Shown piece after piece: positions 1 to 5,595 of a stretch of 5,992 nucleotides of DNA. The notes under the pieces were generated by a model. It was not told the origin of the DNA. It was given only the letters and a program-made list of their open reading frames with translations, and made no database searches. The translations under genes and the position numbers were made by a program. Numbering within the stretch: position 1 is the stretch's first letter; every line of letters starts with the position of its first letter. The DNA lies in assembly GCA_030834835.1 (NCBI GenBank), contig JAUQXD010000252.1, positions 1 through 5,992 of the forward strand. Reading direction: 5' to 3'. Source of the DNA: Thermoflexales bacterium. Its GTDB lineage: Bacteria > Chloroflexota > Anaerolineae > Fen-1058.

Positions 1-1
1 A

Positions 2-535
2 GGCGGGCGCTTGATCGGTTTTAACACCGATACATTCGGCTTCAAGCGTTCGCTGCTGGAAACAGGGATCGTGATCGAAAATCAGCCGTGCGCCATCTTG
101 GGCGCGGGCGGATCGGCGCGGGCGGTGGTGTATGTGCTGCGCGAATTGGGCGCACACATCACTGTGTATGCGCGCGACGTGGCGAAAGCCAGCGTGTTAT
201 CATCTCAAGCGCAGCCTTTGAGCGAATTGGCGCACATTGATTTGGCGACACGCCTGATCGTCAACACGACGCCGGTTGGGCTGTCACCCAATGTCGATGC
301 TTCGCCGTGGCCGCCTGACGCGCCATTGCCGCCGAAGGCATTGGTGTTTGATCTGCTCAACAATCCGCCGCGCACGCGCTTGATGCAGCGAGCGGAAGAA
401 CAAGGACTGCACGCCGTGAATGGCTGGGCGATGCTGGTGTATCAAGGTGCGGCCGCGTTTGAGTTATGGACAGGTGTCGAGCCGCCGGTTGAGGTGATGA
501 TGGCGGCGTTGCGTGAAGCGATGCGTGATGACTGA
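2..535 (+). CDS. aroE: Shikimate 5-dehydrogenase, 5'-truncated by window edge
   Basis: NADPH-dependent reduction of 3-dehydroshikimate to shikimate, cytosolic. The reading frame is open from base 2 (GGRLIGFNTD...), so the true start lies upstream; the TTG at 11 is internal. About 177 residues are present against about 270-285 for the family, so roughly the first 100 residues (the start of the substrate domain) are missing. Visible motifs are the shikimate-binding NTD near the window start, the dinucleotide-binding loop GAGGSARA, NTTPVG, and the C-terminal NGWAMLVYQGA, which returns to the substrate domain. Two positions differ from the usual pattern: the NADP-specificity NRT motif reads ARD, and the usual Tyr of the DxxYxP motif is Asn (DLLNNPP). 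Both are seen directly; their effect is unknown. The TGA stop falls within a heptad repeat that leads into aroC, 27 bp downstream. Confidence 0.95.
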   Translation, partial: GGRLIGFNTDTFGFKRSLLETGIVIENQPCAILGAGGSARAVVYVLRELGAHITVYARDVAKASVLSSQAQPLSELAHIDLATRLIVNTTPVGLSPNVDASPWPPDAPLPPKALVFDLLNNPPRTRLMQRAEEQGLHAVNGWAMLVYQGAAAFELWTGVEPPVEVMMAALREAMRDD

Positions 536-557
536 CGAGTAACGAGTGATGAGTGAG
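523..557 (+). repeat. GAGTRAY heptad repeat at aroE-aroC junction
   Basis: Three clean heptads in register (GAGTAAC, GAGTGAT, GAGTGAG at 537-557) are preceded by two degenerate ones (GCGTGAT, GACTGAC at 523-536) that cover the last aroE codons and stop. The stretch from the stop codon onward matches the one after aroC (from 1724) at 23 of 24 positions. The repeat fills almost all of the 27-bp spacer, and its purine-rich end (551-560) is the only Shine-Dalgarno-like sequence before the aroC ATG. Confidence 0.8.
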
Positions 558-562
558 AGACT

Positions 563-1726
563 ATGTTGCGATTCTTGACAGCAGGTGAATCACACGGGCC
601 GCAGTTGACGGCGATTCTGGACGGCATGGCGGCGGGCATTCCGTTGTCATCACAAGATATTGATCGAGATCTGGCGAAGCGGCAGGCCGGTTACGGGGCT
701 GGGCCGCGCATGAAGATCGAGACCGATCAGGCGCGGATCACAGGCGGCGTGATGGGTGGTCGCACCACCGGTGCACCGATCGCGCTGACGATCGATAATC
801 TCGATCACGCCAGGTGGGCTGATCGCGACATCGCGCCGATGACGATTCCGCGTCCCGGCCACGCCGATCTGACTGGCGCGATCAAGTATGGCTACAAGGA
901 GCTGCGTCTTGCGTTGGAACGTGCTTCCGCGCGTGAGACGGCGGCGCGAGTGGCGGTGGGCGCAATTTGCCGCAGATTCCTGGGCGAATTTGGACTTGTG
1001 ATCGGATCGTATGTAATTTCGATCGGCGCGGTTGACGCAACGGCGAATGACGAGGTGAGTTATCTCGATCGCTTTACATTGGCCGATCAATCGGATGTGC
1101 GTTGTCCGGATGCCGAGGCTGCATCGAGGATGCATACCGAAATTCGCGCGGCGATGGAAGCCAGAGACACGCTGGGCGGCATCACCGAAGTGGTGGCGCT
1201 GAATGTGCCGCCGGGTCTAGGCACGCACGTACAGTGGGATCGACGCCTGTCGGCGCGGTTGATCGGCGCGTTGTCGAGCGTGCACGCAATGAAGGGCGTG
1301 GAGATCGGTTCGGCGTTTGAGAATGCCCATAAACGCGGGACGCAAGTGCACGACGAGATTCTGCGCGATGGCGATCAGATTGTGCGGGCGACGAATCGAG
1401 CGGGCGGCTTTGAGGGCGGCATTACGACAGGCCAGCCGATAGTGGCGCGCGTGGCGATGAAGCCCATTAGCACAACGCTGAATCCGCTGCGCTCGATCGA
1501 TCTGGCAACGGGCGAAGAAACACGCACCACGTACGAACGTTCGGACTTCTGCGCCGTGCCACGTGCGGGCGTCATCCTTGAGGCAATGATGGCTTTTGTG
1601 CTGGCCGACTCGCTGATCGAGAAGTTGGGCGGCGACAGCATCAGCGAGATGAAGCCGCGCTTTGAATCGCTGCGGCAGGCGCGGTTGGAAGATTTGATGA
1701 TGGATAATGTGGTGTGGAAATTCTGA
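563..1726 (+). CDS. aroC: Chorismate synthase
   Basis: Converts 5-enolpyruvylshikimate-3-phosphate to chorismate, the last step of the shikimate pathway, using reduced FMN as cofactor. At 387 residues it is full length for the family. The N-terminal signature GESHG contains the catalytic His11, and PRPGHAD contains the second catalytic-type His100. The second family signature, RASARET, is at 120-126, TNRAGGFEGGI is around 277-287, and the third signature RSDFCAVPRA is at 326-335. The ATG at 563 gives the expected N-terminus (MLRFLTAGESHG), so the start is secure even though the Shine-Dalgarno is weak. It lies 27 bp after aroE in the same operon. The gene is notably rich in GATC tetramers (23 by hand count). 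Confidence 0.98.
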   Translation: MLRFLTAGESHGPQLTAILDGMAAGIPLSSQDIDRDLAKRQAGYGAGPRMKIETDQARITGGVMGGRTTGAPIALTIDNLDHARWADRDIAPMTIPRPGHADLTGAIKYGYKELRLALERASARETAARVAVGAICRRFLGEFGLVIGSYVISIGAVDATANDEVSYLDRFTLADQSDVRCPDAEAASRMHTEIRAAMEARDTLGGITEVVALNVPPGLGTHVQWDRRLSARLIGALSSVHAMKGVEIGSAFENAHKRGTQVHDEILRDGDQIVRATNRAGGFEGGITTGQPIVARVAMKPISTTLNPLRSIDLATGEETRTTYERSDFCAVPRAGVILEAMMAFVLADSLIEKLGGDSISEMKPRFESLRQARLEDLMMDNVVWKF

Positions 1727-1727
1727 C

Positions 1728-1776
1728 GAGTGACGAGTGATGAGTGATCTTACTCGTCACTCATTACTCGTTATTC
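1728..1776. repeat. Head-to-head GAGTRAY heptads forming a long hairpin between aroC and aroKB
   Basis: Three forward heptads (GAGTGAC, GAGTGAT, GAGTGAT at 1728-1748) abut four reverse-strand heptads (1749-1776; read on the minus strand GAATAAC, GAGTAAT, GAGTGAC, GAGTAAG). In RNA, 1728-1747 can pair with 1757-1776 over 20 positions, 17 Watson-Crick plus 3 G-U, leaving a 9-nt loop. The stem begins one base after the aroC stop and ends 14 nt before the aroKB ATG. No T-run follows, so it does not look like a standard intrinsic terminator. Effects on RNA stability or aroKB translation are possible but inferred. Confidence 0.85.
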
Positions 1777-1790
1777 ACGGATTGATTTGA

Positions 1791-3377
1791 ATGGAACCCA
1801 ATCTCATTCTCACCGGCTTTATGGGCACGGGCAAGACGACCGTCGGACGGGCGATTGCCGAGCGGTTGAAACGCCCGTTCATCGATACGGATGCGTGGAT
1901 TGAAGAACGCGCCAGCAAGTCAGTTGCGGCGATCTTTGCCGAAGACGGCGAAGATCGTTTTCGTGCGTGGGAAGCTGAGGCATGCGCGGCTTTCTGCGAA
2001 CCGCAGGAATTGATCATCGCGACGGGTGGCTGGACGCTGGGGCCTGCAAAGAATCGCGAAGTGCTGGAGCAGGGCGGACGCATCATTTGCCTCACCGCTA
2101 CCCCGGAGAAGATCATCGAGCGGTTGAGCGCAGCGAATGATCGACCGTTGTTGGCCAGTGATGATCGTGACGCCAGAGTGCGCGCATTGTTGAAACAGCG
2201 TGAAGCGATGTATCGTTCATTTGCGTGGCAGGTCGACACCACCGAGATGAGTCCGGCTGAAGCGATGCTGCACGTGATGGCGGTGTACGGCGCGATCACG
2301 AATCTGGTTGAGCCAGACACGTTTGAACTGCCGATGCACGAGCGCTCAATGTCGATTCTGCTGGGTGCGGATTTGCTCGATGTGCTGGGTGTGATGCTGC
2401 GGGCGCGGGGCTTGCGCGGCAATGTGGCTGTGGTCAGCGATTCGAACGTCGCACCAGTATATGGTGACCGCGTGGCGAAGTCGCTGGCGATGTCGGGTTT
2501 TGAGCCGGTGCTGCTGCGCGTGCCCGCCGGTGAGGCGAGCAAGACACTCGACACGGCGAGTGTGCTGTACGAGAAGTTGGTCGAAGGCGGCATCGAACGC
2601 AGCGGGCTGATTATCGCGTTGGGCGGCGGCATGATCGGCGATCTGGCCGGTTTTGTGGCCGCGACGTATCTGCGCGGGGTTCAGTGGATCGATGTGCCGA
2701 CATCGCTGCTGGCGATGATCGACGCGAGCATCGGCGGCAAGGTGGGCGTGGATTTACCGAGCGGCAAGAACCTGGTTGGCGCGTTTCATCCGCCCTTGAT
2801 GACGATCAGCGATATGACGACGCTGCACTCGCTGCCGGGCCGCGAATTTCGTTCGGGGCTGGCGGAGATGATCAAAGCGAGCGTGATTGCGGATGTCGAG
2901 TTGTTCGCGATGTTCGAATCTGGTGAGACTGATTTGCCAGAGATGATGCGGCGCTCGATTCAAGTCAAAGTCGAAGTCGTGCGCGAGGATCCTTTCGAGC
3001 AGGGACGGCGCGCGGCGCTGAATCTGGGTCACACGATCGGCCACGGCCTCGAAACCGCGTCGAAGTTTGAACTGCTGCACGGCGAGGCGATTGCGATTGG
3101 TACGATCGCCGAGGCGCGCGTGGCCGAACGGATCGGGCTGGCGCGATCGGGCGTGGCAGATCGGATCGAGCGTGTGACTGAACGAGTGGACTTGCCGGCG
3201 CGGTTTGTGGATTTGGACATCGACGAGATCATCTTGTTGATGCGCTCAGACAAGAAGAAGCAGAGTGGTCGGCTCAAATATGCGCTGCCGCGCGACATCG
3301 GCGACGTGGTGATTTGTGTGGACGTGAAGGACGACGTGGTGCGTGAGGTGTTGATCGAAATGAAGGAGCAAGCATGA
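1791..3377 (+). CDS. aroKB: Bifunctional shikimate kinase / 3-dehydroquinate synthase fusion
   Basis: A 528-residue fusion. The N-terminal kinase (about 1-165) phosphorylates shikimate with ATP. It shows Walker A G9-FMG-TG-K15-T16, the shikimate-binding D34 in DTD, R58 in FRAWE, and RPLL at 118-121. The normal GGG substrate motif reads GGW (79-81). After a linker of about 20 residues, the C-terminal domain (about 185-528) is dehydroquinate synthase, NAD- and metal-dependent, which converts DAHP to 3-dehydroquinate. It has the nucleotide-binding [12 protein letters not shown] (277-288), [17 protein letters not shown], the [10 protein letters not shown] segment, and likely metal ligands E359, H414 and H430. 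An in-frame TGA sits immediately before the ATG, which fixes the start; the Shine-Dalgarno is weak. The stop overlaps the aroQ start (ATGA). The two activities are not consecutive pathway steps. The same domain order is known in Thermotoga-type AroKB. Confidence 0.96.
   Translation: MEPNLILTGFMGTGKTTVGRAIAERLKRPFIDTDAWIEERASKSVAAIFAEDGEDRFRAWEAEACAAFCEPQELIIATGGWTLGPAKNREVLEQGGRIICLTATPEKIIERLSAANDRPLLASDDRDARVRALLKQREAMYRSFAWQVDTTEMSPAEAMLHVMAVYGAITNLVEPDTFELPMHERSMSILLGADLLDVLGVMLRARGLRGNVAVVSDSNVAPVYGDRVAKSLAMSGFEPVLLRVPAGEASKTLDTASVLYEKLVEGGIERSGLIIALGGGMIGDLAGFVAATYLRGVQWIDVPTSLLAMIDASIGGKVGVDLPSGKNLVGAFHPPLMTISDMTTLHSLPGREFRSGLAEMIKASVIADVELFAMFESGETDLPEMMRRSIQVKVEVVREDPFEQGRRAALNLGHTIGHGLETASKFELLHGEAIAIGTIAEARVAERIGLARSGVADRIERVTERVDLPARFVDLDIDEIILLMRSDKKKQSGRLKYALPRDIGDVVICVDVKDDVVREVLIEMKEQA
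3363..3368 (+). promoter_or_regulatory. Shine-Dalgarno of aroQ inside the aroKB 3' end
   Basis: AAGGAG, 5 nt before the aroQ ATG, lies in the last codons of aroKB. With the ATGA stop/start overlap it fixes the aroQ start and indicates translational coupling. Confidence 0.85.
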
Positions 3378-3829
3378 AGATTCTGGTGCTGCACGGACCG
3401 AACTTGAATTTGCTGGGCACGCGCGAACCTGAAATTTATGGCAAAACGACGATGGCCGACATCGATGCCACAGCGGGCGCGGAGGGCCAGAAACTGGGCT
3501 TAGAAGAAGTGCGCTGTTTTCATTCTAATCACGAGGGCGGCTTGATCGATGCTTTGCATGAGGCCCGAAGTTGGGCCGACGGTGTGGTGTTTAATCCGGG
3601 CGGCTATACGCACACGTCGATCGCGCTGCGGGATGCGATCTCGTCGATTGGCTTGCCGGTGGTGGAAGTGCATTTGTCCAACATTCATGCGCGGGAAGAG
3701 TTCCGGCATAAGTCGCTGACGGCGGCGGCGTGTGTGGGCATTATTGGCGGCTTTGGCTGGCGTAGTTACTTGCTGGGCTTGCGGGCGCTGGTGGAGTGGC
3801 TGCGTGAGCGAGAATCTTCTGCACGTTGA
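3374..3829 (+). CDS. aroQ: Type II 3-dehydroquinate dehydratase
   Basis: Dehydrates 3-dehydroquinate to 3-dehydroshikimate by the type II (trans-elimination, dodecameric) mechanism, acting directly on the product of the AroB domain encoded just upstream. Its 151 residues match the family length of about 145-155. The start motif [20 protein letters not shown] contains N10, the flexible-loop R17 and the catalytic-type Y22. [16 protein letters not shown] holds N74 and H80, and [14 protein letters not shown] holds the catalytic-type H100 plus R106 and R111. The C-terminal [14 protein letters not shown] is also typical. It overlaps aroKB by 4 bp (ATGA) with a strong AAGGAG. It is the last gene of this operon; no clear intrinsic terminator follows. 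Confidence 0.97.
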   Translation: MKILVLHGPNLNLLGTREPEIYGKTTMADIDATAGAEGQKLGLEEVRCFHSNHEGGLIDALHEARSWADGVVFNPGGYTHTSIALRDAISSIGLPVVEVHLSNIHAREEFRHKSLTAAACVGIIGGFGWRSYLLGLRALVEWLRERESSAR

Positions 3830-3851
3830 GCGGCGTTGCTACATCGGGTAT

Positions 3852-3925
3852 AGATTCCTCGTCGCGTCCTTCGACTCCCGCTTCGACAGGCTCAGCGTTC
3901 GCTCAGGATGCTCCTCGGAATGACA
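3852..3925. repeat. Composite interspersed repeat (nested REP/MITE-like) after aroQ
   Basis: Noncoding. The outer ends ATTCC (3854-3858) and GGAAT (3917-3921) are inverted. Inside lie TCCT (3867-3870) and AGGA (3905-3908), also inverted, around two internal direct duplications: CTTCGAC at 3870-3876 and 3881-3887, and GCTCAG at 3890-3895 and 3901-3906. The look is of one short hairpin repeat inserted in another. Phrases such as CTTCGACAGGCTCAG recur as interspersed repeats in many environmental bacterial genomes; that is recognition from memory, not a search. The rest of the 3830-4046 spacer holds only the promoter and palindrome listed separately. Confidence 0.6.
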
Positions 3926-3971
3926 CGCTATGTGACTATCGCGCTATCGCACTTTCCCTCGAATTTGCCGG

Positions 3972-4000
3972 TTGACAAGTCCCCGCGTTTCTGATATTCT
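3972..4000 (+). promoter_or_regulatory. Sigma-70-type promoter of the rrf2 gene
   Basis: A perfect -35 TTGACA (3972-3977), a 17-bp spacer, and -10 TATTCT (3995-4000) preceded by TGA at 3992-3994 (extended -10). The predicted transcript start is near 4007, giving a leader of about 40 nt before the ATG at 4047. It is the strongest promoter seen in the window. Confidence 0.8.
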
Positions 4001-4024
4001 GTATCCACGCTAAAATCTATTGTA

Positions 4025-4036
4025 TTAGTATACTTT
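4025..4036 (+). promoter_or_regulatory. Candidate operator containing the palindrome AGTATACT (rrf2 leader)
   Basis: TTAGTATACTTT contains the perfect 8-bp palindrome AGTATACT (4027-4034). It sits just downstream of the predicted transcript start and 10 bp before the rrf2 ATG. The identical 12-mer recurs on the opposite strand at 4560-4571, upstream of the pstS-like gene. Autoregulation by the Rrf2 protein is inferred. TATACT inside it could alternatively be a -10 hexamer, but no good -35 is placed for it here. Confidence 0.45.
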
Positions 4037-4046
4037 TGGGGCTTCG

Positions 4047-4517
4047 ATGAAACTGTCCAAACGCGGTGAATACGGCCTGAAAGCGATGATCGATCTCGCT
4101 TCGCAGGACGAGCCGACCGCCGTAACCCAGATCAAAGACATCGCCGCGCGCCAGCAGATTCCAGTGAAGTTTCTGGAGCAGATTCTGCTGACGCGGAAGA
4201 ACGCGGGCCTGCTGCGCAGCCGGGCCGGGGTAGGCGGCGGTTATTATCTGGCGAAGGCGCCGGCGGACATCACGTTGGGGCAGGTGGTGCGGACGCTGGA
4301 CGGGCCGCTGGCGCCAATTCCGTGCGTGAGTCAGATGGCCTACGAGCGCTGCGTGTGCGACGACGAATCAACGTGCGGCCTGCGACTGGCGATGCTGGAT
4401 GTCCGTAACGCCATCGCCGATATTCTCGATAAGACGACGCTGGCCGACGTCTCGACCCGGGTCGAGAAAGCCCAGCGCACCACGAGCCGCCAGGCCGCGC
4501 GCTCCCGTCGGGCGTAG
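4047..4517 (+). CDS. Rrf2-family (IscR-like) transcriptional regulator with four cysteines
   Basis: A 156-residue winged-helix DNA-binding protein, likely a dimer. The N-terminal MKLSKRGEYGLKAMIDLA and the helix-turn-helix/wing region (about 25-70, with IPVKFLEQILLTRKNAGLLRSRAG and GGYYLAK) are classic Rrf2. Cysteines at 93, 102, 104 and 110 (PC-x8-C-x-C-x5-CGLR) lie where IscR-type members bind an iron-sulfur cluster, so redox, iron, nitric oxide or sulfur sensing is plausible. The spacing differs from C-x5-C-x5-C of E. coli IscR. Glu8, a cluster ligand in RsrR, is present. The tail (about 144-156) is strongly basic. The ATG at 4047 gives the family N-terminus; GGGG at 4038-4041 is a weak Shine-Dalgarno. 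It has its own promoter and lies 115 bp upstream of the pstS-like gene, which it may control. The exact subfamily and signal are not known. Confidence 0.93.
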   Translation: MKLSKRGEYGLKAMIDLASQDEPTAVTQIKDIAARQQIPVKFLEQILLTRKNAGLLRSRAGVGGGYYLAKAPADITLGQVVRTLDGPLAPIPCVSQMAYERCVCDDESTCGLRLAMLDVRNAIADILDKTTLADVSTRVEKAQRTTSRQAARSRRA

Positions 4518-4559
4518 ACAAAACAATCAGCAGTTGAGTTGGCCGTTTTTTGTCGAATT

Positions 4560-4571
4560 AAAGTATACTAA
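4560..4571 (-). promoter_or_regulatory. Second copy of the candidate operator / possible -10 region upstream of pstS-like gene
   Basis: The reverse complement of the 12-mer at 4025-4036; the palindrome AGTATACT is at 4562-4569. The + strand TATACT at 4564-4569 matches the -10 consensus at five of six positions, with a poor TTGGCC at 4539-4544 (19-bp spacer) as the only -35 candidate. It may therefore be an operator, a -10, or an operator overlapping a -10. No Pho-box-like direct repeat was recognised in this 115-bp gap. Confidence 0.45.
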
Positions 4572-4623
4572 ACAAATAGACTTTATAAACAATAGCGCGC
4601 TGTACCAAATCTAATTCTCAGGT

Positions 4624-4628
4624 GGAGG
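4624..4628 (+). promoter_or_regulatory. Shine-Dalgarno of the pstS-like gene
   Basis: GGAGG, within GGTGGAGGT. It is 4 nt from the ATG at 4633 and 7 nt from the next in-frame ATG at 4636. The spacing favours 4636 as the real start, which would remove one Met. Confidence 0.8.
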
Positions 4629-4632
4629 TCGA

Positions 4633-5595
4633 ATGATGAAACGATCAAGCGTAGTGGCGATGTTCGTCATGGTGGGTTTACTGGCGGGCTGCGCGGCTCC
4701 CGCCGCAGCGCCGTCGACCGGCGGCGAATTGAAGGGGACGATTACAGTATCGGGCGCATTTGCGCTGTATCCGTTGATGGTGAGGTGGGGCGAAGAGTTT
4801 CAGAAGCTGCACCCTGATGTGCAATTCGATATTTCGGCGGGCGGCGCGGGCAAAGGCATGACCGATGCGCTGGCCGGGCAGGCGGACATCGGCATGGTGT
4901 CACGCGAGATCAAAGCCGATGAGGAAAAGCAGGGCGCGTACTGGGTGTCCGTTACAAAGGACGCTGTGTTCGGCATCGTGAATGCGAACAACCCGGTGCT
5001 GCAAGAACTGAAGAGTAAGGGCGTCTCGCGTCAAATCTTGATCGACATCTACGTCACAGGCAAAATCAAGACGTGGGGCGAAGTAGTGGGCAAGCCGGAG
5101 ATTACGGACGAGATTCACGTCTACACCCGATCGGATGCAGCGGGCGCGCCTGAAACGTGGGCCAAGTATCTGGATAACCAGAAGCAGGAAGATTTGCAGG
5201 GTGTCGGCGTGTTCGGTGATCCCGGCATTACGGATGCGGTCGCCAAAGACCCGCTAGGCATCGGGTATAATAATCTCGGTTACGCTTACGATGCCACGAG
5301 CGGCAATCCGATCAGCGGCATCGATGTGCTGCCGATCGACGTCAATGTTGATGGACAGATCGACGCCAACGAAACCATTACGACCAAGGCTCAGGCGATT
5401 GCGGCGGTGGCAGCCGATCATTATCCGTCGCCCCCCGCGCGCGCGCTGAACGTGGTCACGAAGGGCAAACCCTCGGGCGCAGTGCAAGCCTTCATTTTGT
5501 GGACATTGACCGACGGCCAACAATTCGTCGATAGCGCAGGTTACATTCCTCTCACAAAGGCCCTGCTGGATGACGGCGTCGCCAAACTCAAATAA
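4633..5595 (+). CDS. PstS-like substrate-binding lipoprotein of an ABC transporter
   Basis: A 320-residue extracytoplasmic binding protein of the phosphate-binding (PBP-like) family. The N-terminus is a lipoprotein signal: KR, a hydrophobic stretch (7-18), lipobox LAGC with lipidated Cys20, then an Ala/Pro-rich tether. Mature-domain landmarks are TVSGAFALYPLMVRW (38-52), SAGGAGKG (68-75), ADIGMVSREI (84-93), IYVTGKIKTWGE (139-150), TRSDAAGAPETWAKYL (165-180) and IGYNNLGYAY (210-219). Aligned by eye to E. coli PstS, R166 is kept but the hydroxyl donors are replaced (T10 by F43, S38 by A72, S139 by A170, T141 by A172), so phosphate as ligand is doubtful. Residues 236-247 form a canonical EF-hand loop. 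The next gene is a PstC-type permease, overlapping by 26 bp. The family call is firm, the ligand open; no symbol is given for that reason. Confidence 0.9.
   Translation: MMKRSSVVAMFVMVGLLAGCAAPAAAPSTGGELKGTITVSGAFALYPLMVRWGEEFQKLHPDVQFDISAGGAGKGMTDALAGQADIGMVSREIKADEEKQGAYWVSVTKDAVFGIVNANNPVLQELKSKGVSRQILIDIYVTGKIKTWGEVVGKPEITDEIHVYTRSDAAGAPETWAKYLDNQKQEDLQGVGVFGDPGITDAVAKDPLGIGYNNLGYAYDATSGNPISGIDVLPIDVNVDGQIDANETITTKAQAIAAVAADHYPSPPARALNVVTKGKPSGAVQAFILWTLTDGQQFVDSAGYIPLTKALLDDGVAKLK
5556..5560 (+). promoter_or_regulatory. Shine-Dalgarno supporting the pstC start inside the pstS-like gene
   Basis: AAAGG, 9 nt before the ATG at 5570. No other ATG, GTG or TTG occurs in the pstC frame until an ATG at 5735 inside the first membrane helix, so this site decides the start. 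Confidence 0.55.

Noticed and set aside
11..13. TTG as a start codon for aroE
   Set aside because: The frame stays open to base 2 and encodes the conserved residues before the NTD motif, so the gene begins upstream of the window.
650..1135. Minus-strand open frame opposite aroC
   Set aside because: No family motif and His/Arg-rich composition; antisense to invariant chorismate synthase signatures.
1775..2632. Long open frame on the minus strand (285 codons) opposite aroKB
   Set aside because: It is Ser/Arg/Ala-rich with no recognisable motif, and lies wholly opposite strong kinase and synthase motifs on the + strand; a typical G+C-driven shadow frame.
3732..3923. Small + strand frame running from aroQ into the spacer
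   Set aside because: Its first half is aroQ in another frame and its second half is the interspersed repeat; no protein motif and no ribosome site.
4517..4554. Possible terminator after rrf2 (GACAAAA pairing with TTTTGTC around a T-run)
   Set aside because: The stem is only 7 A/T-rich pairs with a long loop, and the T-run is part of the stem; too weak to call.
4584..4589. TATAAA as the pstS-like -10
   Set aside because: No recognisable -35 lies 16-18 bp upstream; the stretch is simply A/T-rich leader.
5266..5271. Perfect TATAAT inside the pstS-like gene
   Set aside because: No -35 at a usable distance; it falls in the conserved coding segment IGYNNLGY.
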